Source: Symmachiella dynata
Lineage (GTDB): Bacteria > Planctomycetota > Planctomycetia > Planctomycetales > Planctomycetaceae
Assembly: GCF_007747995.1 (NCBI RefSeq)
Contig: NZ_CP036276.1
Coordinates: 502,001 to 566,000 of the forward strand
Reading direction: 5' to 3'
Length of the DNA stretch: 64,000 nt
Within the stretch, counting starts at the first letter, position 1, and every line of letters begins with the position of its first letter. The translations under genes and the position numbers were made by a program. Below are positions 42,906-51,834 of this stretch, piece by piece. The notes under the pieces were generated by a model. That model did not search any database. It was not told the origin of the DNA and was given only the letters and a program-made list of their open reading frames with translations.

Positions 42906-44561
42906 ATGAGCAACGTTTCGGCGACACCTCCTAGTAATCGTAGGGTCGACTTATCCGTGAAGATCCGTGTTCATCCGTGGCTAAAAATCTTTCGCCGCAT
43001 CGCGTGGTTACCGGCCATTGTCGTTGCCTGTTTCGCGCCGCAGGCTGCTGCGGCGGAGCGGCCTAATATTGTCATCATTATGGCTGATGACATGGGGTAT
43101 TCCGACATTGGCTGTTATGGCGGCGAAATCGACACGCCGCATCTCAATCGTCTGGCTGAGAGAGGATTGCGGTTCACGCAATTTTATAACACCTCCCGCT
43201 GTTGTCCGACGCGGGCATCGCTGCTCACAGGGCTGTATTCCCACAGTGCCGGGATGGGCGGGATGGTCAATAAGCGTGCAACGGGGAAGGGGACCGATTC
43301 CCCTTATCAAGGATTTCTAAACGACCATTGCCTCACCATTGCCGAAGCGCTCAAACCGGCGGGGTACAACGTGTTGATGTCGGGAAAATGGCACGTCGGC
43401 GAGCAGCGTCCGAATTGGCCAACCGACCGCGGCTTTGATCGGTACTTCGGTCTGATCAGCGGAGCGTGTAATTATTGGAAAGTCGACGAAGGCCGCCAAA
43501 TGGCCTTGGAAGACCAACCCTACACACCGCCGGCCGACGGCAGTTTTTATATGACCGATGCGATCAGCGACTACGCTGTTAAAATGGTCGACGAATACGG
43601 CCGCCGGGATGAACCGTTTTTTCTTTACGTAGCCTACACCGCTCCGCACTGGCCATTGCACGCTTGGCCAGAGGACATCGAGAAGTATCGCGGCAAATAT
43701 CGCGGCGGCTGGGAAGCACTTCGCAAACAACGGCACGCGCGGATGATCGAAGGGGGCATCGTCGATGCCGACTGGCCACTCTCGCCACTCGATGCGAAGC
43801 CGTGGGACAATCTGTCAGAACAAGAGCAAGCAGAATTCGATTTGAAGATGGCCGTCTATGCCGCGATGATCGACCGCATGGACCATGGGGTGGGGCGAAT
43901 CGTCGAACAGATCCAAGCGGTGGGGGAACTTGAGAACACGCTGATTCTGTTCCTGGCCGACAACGGCGGCTGCCACGAAAACCCCGTTCGCAGCGAAGTC
44001 CCCGGCACACCCCCCGGTCCCCGAGACAGCTATCTGGCCTATGGAAAAAATTGGGCCAACGCCAGCAACACGCCGTTTCGTCGCTACAAACATTGGGTGC
44101 ACGAGGGGGGAATCTCCTCGCCGCTCATCGCGCATTGGCCCGCTGTGGTGAAATCCGGGAAACTCACCCAGCAGGTTGGGCATGTCGTCGACTTAATGGC
44201 GACCTGTCTGGACGTCGCCGGCGCGGATTATCCGGAAACGGTCGACGGCAAATCCATCCACCCGCTCGACGGCAAAAGTCTGTTGCCGATTTTAGAAGGC
44301 AAACAACGGACCGGGCATGAGATGCTATTTTGGGAGCACCTGGGCAGCGCCGCCGTCCGGCAGGGAGATTGGAAACTCGTCTCCGCCGAGGGAGGACCGT
44401 GGGAGTTGTACGATCTCAGCAAAGATCGCACCGAACTCAACGACCTAGCGAAGACCCATCCCGAAAAACGAGATGAACTCCTGGCTGCGTATCGCGCCTG
44501 GGCCAAAAAAACCGGCGTCCGCCCACCCAAAAAATCCCGAAAGAACCGCAAACACAAATAG
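42906..44561 (+). CDS. Arylsulfatase (family S1), secreted
   Basis: 551 residues. After an unusual ~35-residue leader comes a signal-type helix (RRIAWLPAIVVACFAPQAAAA), then RPNIVIIMADDMGYSDIGCYGG with the metal-binding Asp pair, the sulfatase signature CCPTRASLLTG near 98 (the first Cys becomes formylglycine), GKWHVGE and LFLADNGGCHENP. It removes sulfate esters, in planctomycetes often from algal polysaccharides. AGGAG lies just before ATG 42906. Residues ~15-28 are a translation of the dispersed CCGTG repeat, so the leader was partly built from repeat DNA; a later start within the gene is possible. Confidence 0.93.
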   Translation: MSNVSATPPSNRRVDLSVKIRVHPWLKIFRRIAWLPAIVVACFAPQAAAAERPNIVIIMADDMGYSDIGCYGGEIDTPHLNRLAERGLRFTQFYNTSRCCPTRASLLTGLYSHSAGMGGMVNKRATGKGTDSPYQGFLNDHCLTIAEALKPAGYNVLMSGKWHVGEQRPNWPTDRGFDRYFGLISGACNYWKVDEGRQMALEDQPYTPPADGSFYMTDAISDYAVKMVDEYGRRDEPFFLYVAYTAPHWPLHAWPEDIEKYRGKYRGGWEALRKQRHARMIEGGIVDADWPLSPLDAKPWDNLSEQEQAEFDLKMAVYAAMIDRMDHGVGRIVEQIQAVGELENTLILFLADNGGCHENPVRSEVPGTPPGPRDSYLAYGKNWANASNTPFRRYKHWVHEGGISSPLIAHWPAVVKSGKLTQQVGHVVDLMATCLDVAGADYPETVDGKSIHPLDGKSLLPILEGKQRTGHEMLFWEHLGSAAVRQGDWKLVSAEGGPWELYDLSKDRTELNDLAKTHPEKRDELLAAYRAWAKKTGVRPPKKSRKNRKHK

Positions 44562-44590
44562 CCACCGGTTCCTGCGCTCCGGGCATCCCT

Positions 44591-44615
44591 GGTTCCCAAA
44601 CTCCGTTTGGGAACC
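44591..44615. terminator. Hairpin after the sulfatase gene
   Basis: GGTTCCCAAAC at 44591-44601 pairs perfectly over 11 bp with GTTTGGGAACC at 44605-44615, with a 3-base loop. It lies 30 bp after the sulfatase stop and 58 bp from the convergent gene's stop. No T run, so it may be a bidirectional stabilising hairpin or a dispersed palindrome rather than an intrinsic terminator. Confidence 0.5.
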
Positions 44616-44672
44616 CACATTCTCGAAGCTCCGCATCGAGTCCCATCCGCGCAATAGCTACGCCACAAAAAA

Positions 44673-45506
44673 CTAAGTCGCCGCCCCCACAAAACTCGTC
44701 CCAGCTGTTTCTGCCGCAGCCGTCATCGTCCGGTAACCCACGCGGGCCGCTTCTGTGAGTTCCATGTTCGTAAAACACTCCACCGCCATCGTGCCGGCAT
44801 ATTTGTGTTTCGCAGCTACGGCAACCAACGGCGCATAATCCATGCTGCCTTGCCCCGGAATATGATGCGTCCATTTCGGATACTTGCCGACGTAGTCTTT
44901 CAAATGCGTATGCCGAACCCGATTAGCAAAACGATCAAAGAACTTCACGGGATCAATGTCGATCAATTCCAAATAACAGGGATCGAAGTTCACACCAAAA
45001 TCGTCGGAGCCAACGTCGTCGAATAGCCGTTGGAGGGCATCGGGCGAATCGTCGATCCAGGTTGGCCAAATGCCATCGACCGCCAGCGAGACATGTTTTG
45101 AAGATCCGTAATCGGCGGCAGTGCGAATGGTTTTTGCTGTTTTTTTCCACAAGGCCTCCGGAGCAATCCCCTCTTGCGGCCCACCCATATGAAACGTGAC
45201 GACCGGTGCGCCGACATCGACGGCCAAATCAACGCTCCCTTTCAAATCGAGCGGCTTGCCGGCGGCGATGGTCCCCGTCAATTCCGCATGCGTTATCACC
45301 GCTGCCACGCGGAGGCCAAACCGCTCCGCTGTCTCGCGCGTCAATTTCCGCCGCGCGGCATCAAACGATCGGGGGTCGCTGGATTTTCCATGCGTGCCGG
45401 ACACGTCCACCCGCGTATATCCTACGCCGGCGGCAAAGGCCAACGTCTCCGGGATCGGCAGGTCGAGGACATCGGTGTAGCTGTAGGTGTAAAACGAGAG
45501 GTGCAT
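44673..45506 (-). CDS. Sugar phosphate isomerase/epimerase (AP endonuclease 2-type TIM barrel)
   Basis: 277 residues with a TIM-barrel pattern: LSFYTYSYTDVLDLPIPE at the start, VGYTRVDVSGTHG, VVTFHMGGP, VSLAVDG, FGVNFDPCYLEL (metal-site Asp), VRHTHLKDYVG (His and Asp) and AVECFTN (Glu) near the end. These are the usual metal ligands of xylose-isomerase-like sugar isomerases. ATG 45506 is chosen; a TTG at 45518 adds four residues. The true substrate is unknown; the VCBS-repeat gene and the sulfatase on either side suggest glycan breakdown. Confidence 0.87.
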   Translation of the reverse strand: MHLSFYTYSYTDVLDLPIPETLAFAAGVGYTRVDVSGTHGKSSDPRSFDAARRKLTRETAERFGLRVAAVITHAELTGTIAAGKPLDLKGSVDLAVDVGAPVVTFHMGGPQEGIAPEALWKKTAKTIRTAADYGSSKHVSLAVDGIWPTWIDDSPDALQRLFDDVGSDDFGVNFDPCYLELIDIDPVKFFDRFANRVRHTHLKDYVGKYPKWTHHIPGQGSMDYAPLVAVAAKHKYAGTMAVECFTNMELTEAARVGYRTMTAAAETAGTSFVGAAT

Positions 45507-45600
45507 GGTTCTTCTCAATCCGCTGTGGGAAAGTCACAGTGTGCGCTGTCGACCTAGCATTGTGATGTTACGACGAAACGATCCGCAACAGTCGATTTGC

Positions 45601-47931
45601 CTATTCCCTTGAACGACGGTCAATGGGGACAATGTCCAGTTGGGGACGCTCGGCCATTTCGATAGCAGCATGGCTGAAAAACGGATACACGCTCCATTCC
45701 ACGCACGTCAACACGTCCGGCTTGCCGTCACCATCCATGTCGGCAACCCACGGATGAGGTCCATGTGAGGTGACTTTGATTGGTTTGCCGAAACAGCTTA
45801 ACGTCCGCGGCGCATCAAAGAGTGGATCGGTGGCGGTACCCACATTCTTTAGCAAATAGATGCTGCCTTGCTCGGGGCGCGTTCCGGCGCAGCTGTAGAT
45901 CAAATCTTGCAGCCCGTCCCCATTCCAATCCGTCGCGCGAAACGATTCCGTCCAATGCGAGGTCCGTCCCACGATCGCATCATCGATCAACCGCCCGTCA
46001 GCCAGTTTCAGTGGAGCCTGTTTGCGCAGCCTCAACTTGCCCGATTCGTCGCGATATTGCGCAAACAGAGTTGCCTTGCGCGTGAAGCCATCATGGGTCA
46101 CGAAATCGGCGAATCCATCCCCGTTAAAATCCGCGACGGCAATTCCAGTGCGCCAAAAGAAAGGCCGCTGCTTCTCATAAGGATACGGCTGGTTCGGTAC
46201 GGACTTGTCCCCCGCCAATCGCGCCGACTCGGCAATCATCGCCGGCGTATCGGGATACCCGTCGCAAAGAATTTGTCGCTGCGCCGAGAATTGTGGTTGG
46301 CTACGCGTGCCGATATTTTTGTACCAGAAAATTCGATTGGTTTCGTTGGGCAGAATCAAATCGGGCAGGTCGTCCCCGTCCCAATCCGCGTAGACGGGAA
46401 AGGGGTAGCCCATGTTGTGCCAATGTTTGCTATCCAGGATGTCGTCGCGCAACAAGCGAATCGGCTGACCATCCGCTAAAATTTGCTTGGCTTCCGCATA
46501 AGCCGGCTGAGTCTTCGTTCCCTCGTTGATCACGATCCGCGGCCATCCATATCCGCCGCCCACCAACAGATCTTGATCCCCATCACCATCCCAATCGCAA
46601 ATACACGGCCAAGCTTGATCGCTCAAGACTAAAACCGCCGACTTCGATTTGGCTTCGTCGAAAAGTTGAAACCGCGCAGTGTCGTTCTCGCTCGGAAGGT
46701 GTTCGTAAAACGAAACGCGTTGATAAACGTCATGTTGCACCAGCAGGCCGCGACGCGGACCGTCGGGGACAGCCGCCAACTCGCTACACCAGTTTGCGTC
46801 GATGTCTCTTAATCGTTCTGCTGCAGCAAAGGTTGGAGGATCACCCCCGAGATTCTTTCGCCATGCTACACGCCGCGCGCGGGGGTCTTCGTCCGAGCCG
46901 TCAAGCAAGCAAACCGCATCCAACTGGCCGTCTTGGTCGACATCCAAGAAACACGCAGATTGTCCGGCGTCAATGGTTGCGGCGGGCGCCAATTGAAGCG
47001 GCCACCCTTCAGGATTGGTATTCTTCAGATACGTATCACCCACCACAAAGTCGACGGCACCGTCGCCGTTCAGATCCACCGCACGGCATGTGCCCCATTT
47101 GGCCCCCTGGCGTGAAACGCTTCCCGCAGCGACCAACATCGGCCATCCCCCCGCATCATTGCGGCCGCTGTTGAGGTAAAGGTGCAACTCATCGCCCCGC
47201 CGCGGCGAATAGACGACATCAATGAGTCCGTCACGATTAAAATCCGCGAAATCAGCGCGCATGTAGATCGAGCTGAAATGCTTAGGCTCCGTAGCGTCGG
47301 CAGATTCCAAATAGCGCAGGCGGGTCAGCTCCCCGAACTCCAATTCATCCTTCCCGCCCACGCGCGGAAAGGCGATGATTCCATCCCAAGGCTCGCCGGC
47401 ACGGTAGGCATAATTCCAGCAGCCCAGCAAATCGCGTCGGCCGTCGCCGTTGATGTCGATCAACCGGCTCTGATAACTGGGGCTGACCGGACGCCCGACC
47501 CCGGCGTTATAACGCAAGAGATCGCCGGTCCCGATTTGCGGCGTGAATTTCGGCACCTGCACCCCCGGCCGCTGCGCAACGCTACGAAAGCGAATTTCGT
47601 ATTTCGTGTGCGCGGGATCGCGTGCGACCCATTCCACACGTCCCCGATCACCATGCGCAAAGTTTTCACGCAGCGCATGAGAAACCGTTTGACCTGTTGC
47701 AACGTTGTGAACGGTAATCGAATCAGGATCCAGAACCCCAGTCGCACCGAGTTCAGTGATTGCCGCAGCGAAGTCAATTTCCGGATCGAGCGGAACCTGG
47801 GCGAACGGCAACTTGGACGTGACCGTCACCCGAATCGCCAGCATCCTCCCAGGCGGATCAGCCGCCCGCACATCGGCCAGTAACCCGGCATTCATGCTCG
47901 CGCATAAAACAAGAATTGCGTTCCACCGCAT
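45601..47931 (-). CDS. Secreted FG-GAP/VCBS repeat protein
   Basis: 776 residues. A signal sequence (AILVLCASMNAGLLADVRA) is followed by an Ig-like opening region and then at least nine calcium-binding-like loops, for example DINGDGRRDLL, DFNRDGLIDVV, DLNGDGAVDFV, DWDGDGDQDLL, DFNGDGFADFV, DWNGDGLQDLI and DMDGDGKPDVL. Such loops make the blades of integrin-type beta-propellers. It is exported and probably binds a glycan or acts as a surface scaffold; a lyase domain was not recognised. ATG 47931 is used; a TTG at 47949 would add six residues. It is in tandem with the sugar isomerase gene. Confidence 0.9.
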   Translation of the reverse strand: MRWNAILVLCASMNAGLLADVRAADPPGRMLAIRVTVTSKLPFAQVPLDPEIDFAAAITELGATGVLDPDSITVHNVATGQTVSHALRENFAHGDRGRVEWVARDPAHTKYEIRFRSVAQRPGVQVPKFTPQIGTGDLLRYNAGVGRPVSPSYQSRLIDINGDGRRDLLGCWNYAYRAGEPWDGIIAFPRVGGKDELEFGELTRLRYLESADATEPKHFSSIYMRADFADFNRDGLIDVVYSPRRGDELHLYLNSGRNDAGGWPMLVAAGSVSRQGAKWGTCRAVDLNGDGAVDFVVGDTYLKNTNPEGWPLQLAPAATIDAGQSACFLDVDQDGQLDAVCLLDGSDEDPRARRVAWRKNLGGDPPTFAAAERLRDIDANWCSELAAVPDGPRRGLLVQHDVYQRVSFYEHLPSENDTARFQLFDEAKSKSAVLVLSDQAWPCICDWDGDGDQDLLVGGGYGWPRIVINEGTKTQPAYAEAKQILADGQPIRLLRDDILDSKHWHNMGYPFPVYADWDGDDLPDLILPNETNRIFWYKNIGTRSQPQFSAQRQILCDGYPDTPAMIAESARLAGDKSVPNQPYPYEKQRPFFWRTGIAVADFNGDGFADFVTHDGFTRKATLFAQYRDESGKLRLRKQAPLKLADGRLIDDAIVGRTSHWTESFRATDWNGDGLQDLIYSCAGTRPEQGSIYLLKNVGTATDPLFDAPRTLSCFGKPIKVTSHGPHPWVADMDGDGKPDVLTCVEWSVYPFFSHAAIEMAERPQLDIVPIDRRSRE

Positions 47932-48009
47932 CGTATGTTCCAATCTCAACAGATTGCTCGTGCTGCCAATCCAAGTTTCACCATCATAAACAGCCGATAC
48001 CCAACGGGC

Positions 48010-48085
48010 CAGGGGGGGGCAGGCGTGAGGCGTGAGGGAACAGGCTTGAGGAAAGAGGCGATAGGCTTTAGACCTTAGGCTATAG
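48010..48085. repeat. Word-like repeats upstream of the purU-like gene
   Basis: GGCAGGCGTGAGGCGTGAGG and GGCTTGAGG words at 48018-48052, then TAGGCTTTAGACC / TTAGGCTATAGG at 48062-48083. The first part relates to the inverted repeat at 21143-21294 and the second to 38965-38998. They fill most of the gap before the next gene. Confidence 0.55.
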
Positions 48086-48179
48086 GAATGGCGCCACTAA
48101 GCCGTAAGACCATCCTGACACAACCACTGGCCACCGGCCACTTTTTTCTGCCTACTGTCTACTGCCTACTGGAAAAGCC

Positions 48180-49046
48180 ATGCAAGTCATCATCACCGCT
48201 GTCGGGCCTGATAATCGTGGGTTGGCCGATCCGATTGTGCATCATGTTTCGACGTCGGGTGCGAACATCAGTGAAATCCAGATGTACGACCACGATGCGG
48301 AGCGGATCTTTGCTATGTTGCTCCGCATCGAATGGCCGGGCGATTCGCCATCGGTGGATGAACTGCGGGAGAAGATGAATGAGATTGGCCAGCAGACCGG
48401 ATTGTCGATTCGCACCTGGTCACGTCCGCAGCCGTCAAGAAAACCGCGGTTGGCGATCTGTACGACCTATCGCCCCGAACCGGCGCTGGCTGTTCTGCGG
48501 GCGATTCGTGATGGCCGTATTAAGGCCGATCCGGTGGTGATGCTCGGCAATCGCAGTGCCGTGCAGGGGGTAGCGGAGCAGTTTGATGTGGATTGGCAGA
48601 TGGTGGGGGACGGAAAAGGAAATCCCGACAACGATCGCATGGTCGAGATCTTTGACGAATACGACGTCGACTACATCGTGCTCGCGCGTTACATGCGCAT
48701 TCTGCCGGCGAGTACCTGTTGGCGTTTCGCCGGGGGACGGATCATCAACCTACACCACGGCCTGCTCCCCCCCTTCCCCGGCTTCCGCCCCTACCAAGAC
48801 GCCTTCGAACACCGCATGCTCACCTACGGAGCAACGATCCACTTCATCGTCCCCGAACTCGACGCCGGCAATCAAACCATCCACCAAGCGACCTTCACCG
48901 TCACTCCCGGCACGCCCCTGCAAGAAATCATCCGCATCGGCGAATCAGACCACGAACCAACCTGTTTGGTTGAAGGCCTGAGGCGGGTGGTCGATCGCGA
49001 AGTGGAGCTACACTTCCACCGCGTGGTGGCGACGGGTGGGAGTTGA
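48180..49046 (+). CDS. purU: Formyltetrahydrofolate deformylase-like protein
   Basis: 288 residues: an N-terminal ACT-type domain (VIITAVGPDNRGLADPIVHHV) and a formyltransferase-fold C-terminal domain, as in PurU. Asn190 and His192/193 of INLHHGLLPPFPG are kept. In PurU and GART the third catalytic residue is an Asp (QD-V in PurU); here the aligned position reads IHQATFTV, Ala237, so the Asp is gone. Deformylase activity is therefore doubtful, although the ACT-plus-formyltransferase layout is that of PurU. A GGAA before ATG 48180 is a modest ribosome binding site. It may use another folate or ligand. Confidence 0.82.
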   Translation: MQVIITAVGPDNRGLADPIVHHVSTSGANISEIQMYDHDAERIFAMLLRIEWPGDSPSVDELREKMNEIGQQTGLSIRTWSRPQPSRKPRLAICTTYRPEPALAVLRAIRDGRIKADPVVMLGNRSAVQGVAEQFDVDWQMVGDGKGNPDNDRMVEIFDEYDVDYIVLARYMRILPASTCWRFAGGRIINLHHGLLPPFPGFRPYQDAFEHRMLTYGATIHFIVPELDAGNQTIHQATFTVTPGTPLQEIIRIGESDHEPTCLVEGLRRVVDREVELHFHRVVATGGS

Positions 49047-49047
49047 G

Positions 49048-49085
49048 TTTTTAGCCACGGATGAACACGGATGACACACGGATGA
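49048..49085. repeat. Dispersed CCACGGATGAACACGGATG repeat
   Basis: TTTTTAGCCACGGATGAACA..., right after the purU-like stop and 10 bp before the transposase element. Same family as 2738, 42828, 42953 and 49970-50060. Confidence 0.65.
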
Positions 49086-49094
49086 AAGGCTGCA

Positions 49095-49802
49095 AGGGTG
49101 GCCCCGAAAGATTCTTTCGGGGCCGACGAAGTCGGCAGGAGAGGTTCAATTTAGTCGACCCAACCAATCGGCACGCCCACGGTTCGCTTCTCTAAATACC
49201 AGCGTGCGGAACTCCATTTCCAATCAGCACATTTCTGAACCAAGTCGGCACGCACAGGATTCTGGTGCATGTACTCCAGCTTCTCGGTGAGTTTTGCCAC
49301 GGAATAAATCTCGAACGAGTAATACTTCGGCGTCCAGATGCTGTCTGGAACGTCACTGTTTTGGAAATAGGCTGAGTTTCCCTCGCGGTACCATTTTCGA
49401 ATTGCGTGGCTCGAAAGACGTTTCCAATGTTGGATAAAGCGGCTCAATTGGCCGGTCTCCGAGAATCGGATCACGGCGTGCACATGGTCGGGCATCACCA
49501 CGAAACCCACACACGTCGCGGAGCGGTTTTGCAGTTGCGTGTTCAATTGCCCGAGCAGAATTCGTTTTGGGTGCTCTTCATCGAGTAATCTGCGACGTCG
49601 ATGACACGAGAACGTCACGAAGTGGCAGTAGAGTTGGTTGCCGTATTGGCGGCGATTGTCGGACATAGCTGGATCATGTGCGAACGTTTGCGCTGGATCA
49701 AGAAAATTCAGGTTGCTGAAGGTGAAATTATTCTGCGGCCACTCAAAACGTTACAAGCTCCTGCGGCTGCGCCGCCCCGAAAGAATCTTTCGGGGCCACC
49801 CT
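49095..49802. mobile_element. REP-type element with a RAYT transposase gene and perfect inverted ends
   Basis: A 28-bp inverted repeat flanks the gene: 49095-49122 (AGGGTGGCCCCGAAAGA...) and 49775-49802 are exact reverse complements. Each arm contains a 21-bp palindrome, CCCCGAAAGAWTCTTTCGGGG, with an A/T centre. The whole is 708 bp. This looks like a REP palindrome pair (BIME-like) bounding the REP-associated tyrosine transposase gene, the natural substrate of that enzyme. Confidence 0.88.
49151..49666 (-). CDS. REP-associated tyrosine transposase (RAYT, Y1/IS200-like)
   Basis: 171 residues. FVVMPDHVHAVIRF gives the HUH metal-binding motif (His61, His63), and KLEYMHQNPVRADLV gives the nucleophile Tyr132. 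WKWSSARWYLE is a typical late RAYT block. These enzymes cut single-stranded REP hairpins and spread them; they are domesticated relatives of IS200/IS605. It is complete and has no stop or frameshift. It lies between two perfect inverted repeats with palindromic cores. Whether it moves itself is unclear, because IS200-type ends are normally not inverted repeats. Confidence 0.93.
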   Translation of the reverse strand: MSDNRRQYGNQLYCHFVTFSCHRRRRLLDEEHPKRILLGQLNTQLQNRSATCVGFVVMPDHVHAVIRFSETGQLSRFIQHWKRLSSHAIRKWYREGNSAYFQNSDVPDSIWTPKYYSFEIYSVAKLTEKLEYMHQNPVRADLVQKCADWKWSSARWYLEKRTVGVPIGWVD

Positions 49803-50294
49803 CTCGCGTTCTATTCGCTGTCTACGCTGGATGAACCAAAAGAAAATCCGAGTTTCATCCGTGCGACGAACGATTCAAAGTTTTACGTCGAAAATCATTC
49901 GGTCACTCTCTTTGACTAGGATCGCTGTGCACGACGGCAAGCCGTCGGTTTGGGATGTTGTGTTTCATTCCTTTGAATCTGTGTTTTATCCGTGTTTAAT
50001 CTGTGGCTAAAAAATATTGTCATTTTGATTGCGGCTCCGCTGCGCCGTGTGAATCCGTGGCTAAAAAACCACACCAATTAAGATAACCACACGTCTCAAA
50101 ACCGCCTCCCAAGCTGGTCTTGCCCCATCAACCGCTTCGCGATATTCTCCCCGCCACTAATCCCCTCGCGGGAGATGGTGTTGCTGTGGTGATGCGTTTG
50201 TCCGCATCGGTTGCCGGCAACTCCACCCCAGCAAAAATCGTCTCTCAATTCTCTCGCGATCACTTCCCAGCATTTATTACGGAGCTCGGCCATC
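49803..50294. other. Gap with dispersed repeats upstream of the TPR lipoprotein
   Basis: 492 bases. It holds the second copy of the composite repeat (49932-49957, identical to 2689-2714), followed by three TCCGTG/CTGTGGCTAAAA words near 49990-50065. No gene recognised. GGAG at 50281 is the ribosome binding site of the next gene. Confidence 0.5.
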
Positions 50295-51194
50295 ATGAGT
50301 ATGGTCTCCCGTTCGCGCCTGACGCGTTCTCGCCGGTTCGCTTGTGTCGCCCTCGTTGTCTTTGCCGGTTGCAATGCAATGAATGGCACAATGAATAACG
50401 AAGTCGGCAAGAATTATTATAAGGCCGGCAATTATACGATGGCTAAGGATGAGTTTCAGCGAGCCGTGATCAATGATCCGGACAACGCCGACTACATCCA
50501 CAATCTCGCCGCCGCTCACAAAAAACAGGGGCAGGTCGGCGAAGCGGAGCGGCTGTACCGGCATGCGATCACCGTGAACCCCGAACATCAACCGTCGTAT
50601 CACAGCTTGGCGCTGCTGCTCAACGAACAGGGCCGCCAAGGTGAGACACTTTCCATGCTGCAAGCCTGGAAAGAAACCCAACCGTACAACACCGAGCCGT
50701 ATATCGAACTCGCTTGGATGAACCGCGAACAAGGCAATCTGGCCGCGTCGGAACAATTGCTGACGCAGGCGCTGCGGATCCGCCCCAACGATCCGATCGC
50801 TTCGGCACAATTGGGACAGGTCTACGAAGACACCGGACAAAAGGATCGGGCATTGGCGATGTATCAGCGTTCGCGATTCTCGCAATGGAACCAACCCCAG
50901 GTCGAATCGCGGATGACGGCTCTGATGCGCGAGAACCCGCAAATCAGCTCCATCGGATCGGCCGTTTATGCGCCCACCCCCTGGACAACAGCGCAAAACG
51001 GTTACCCGCAACAACAAATGGCCAATTATCCGCTGCCAAACTACTCCGCAGCGACGGCCAGTGTGCCCCAAGCTGTGATCACCGAGCGACCGATTGCCCC
51101 GGTTCCAGACCCGAATATGCAAATCGGCGCGCCGATTCCGGGAAACAGCGGAACACAAATCAGCAACGGCGAAGCGTTCGTACAGCCGTTTTAG
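50295..51194 (+). CDS. TPR-repeat lipoprotein
   Basis: About 299 residues. The signal sequence ends with the lipobox VVFAGCN. About five tetratricopeptide units follow: [80 protein letters not shown] and [20 protein letters not shown]. The last ~100 residues are Pro/Gln-rich and disordered-looking. TPR proteins act as protein-binding scaffolds, here at a membrane. ATG 50295 has GGAG 10 bases upstream and fits the signal peptide; the start at 50211 adds 28 non-signal residues. Partners unknown. Confidence 0.87.
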   Translation: MSMVSRSRLTRSRRFACVALVVFAGCNAMNGTMNNEVGKNYYKAGNYTMAKDEFQRAVINDPDNADYIHNLAAAHKKQGQVGEAERLYRHAITVNPEHQPSYHSLALLLNEQGRQGETLSMLQAWKETQPYNTEPYIELAWMNREQGNLAASEQLLTQALRIRPNDPIASAQLGQVYEDTGQKDRALAMYQRSRFSQWNQPQVESRMTALMRENPQISSIGSAVYAPTPWTTAQNGYPQQQMANYPLPNYSAATASVPQAVITERPIAPVPDPNMQIGAPIPGNSGTQISNGEAFVQPF

Positions 51195-51834
51195 TACGAA
51201 CGTGCGATTTCAATTCCGGGTGATTTTCCTAACCTCGGCATATCAAACAACTTTGGCGGCGGGGTGCCACTGGCGGCTTGTCCGCCAGTGCGGTTGGCGG
51301 TCGAGTTTTTCCATGCCGGCGGACGTCATACGACGCGCAATGCTGGGCGAGCCCGCAGTGGAACGCGATTGGCGGACTATGAACTAAAGTCACCGAGCGC
51401 TGTCTTATTAGGCGGTCACCCCCAGGTGTTTTTGCCGCTTTGTGTGCAAGTTTGCGATTTCCGCGCTGCTAGCGGTTTCGTGACCCTTGGCGCTACGCCT
51501 GTCTCCACTAAGCTAGTGCTTTGTCAGGGTGAAATCCTAGGGTTGGGCTCCTGCTTTGCCTGTGCAAGTTCGATTGATTGAATTTGTTACAAAGCACTGG
51601 CGGTGCCAGTGGCACCCTCAATTTTCAGGTTTGACACAAACCACTCGCGCGCCGGATGCCACTGCTGGATTGCCAGCACTGTCTTACCGGGCGGGCGGTT
51701 ATGCATTGGCAGGCAAGCTGCTGGTGGCACCCTTTTTAAACGGACTGCGAATTCACTGGGTCGATCTGCAGGAAACGGTACCCGCTATTTCGATGGCGAA
51801 TGTGTGCTGAGCAATCATTTTTGGGAATCGGATA
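51195..51834. other. Repeat-rich gap before serA
   Basis: 640 bases without a gene. It has copies of the GGGTGCCACTG/CAGTGGCACCC fold-back family: a short form at 51262-51290, a fragment near 51599-51617, and a full 79-bp copy at 51654-51732 (listed separately). The serA promoter was not fixed. Confidence 0.5.
51654..51732. repeat. 79-bp fold-back element, copy A
   Basis: GGATGCCACTGCTGG... to ...GGTGGCACCC. It matches copy B at 60568-60646 in length and layout: outer arms GGxTGCCACTG/CxGTGGCACCC, inner GCTGG(A/C)TTGCC and a shared spacer with TTxTGCATTGGC / TTCTGCACTGGC. The copies have diverged at about a quarter of positions by eye. Confidence 0.75.
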
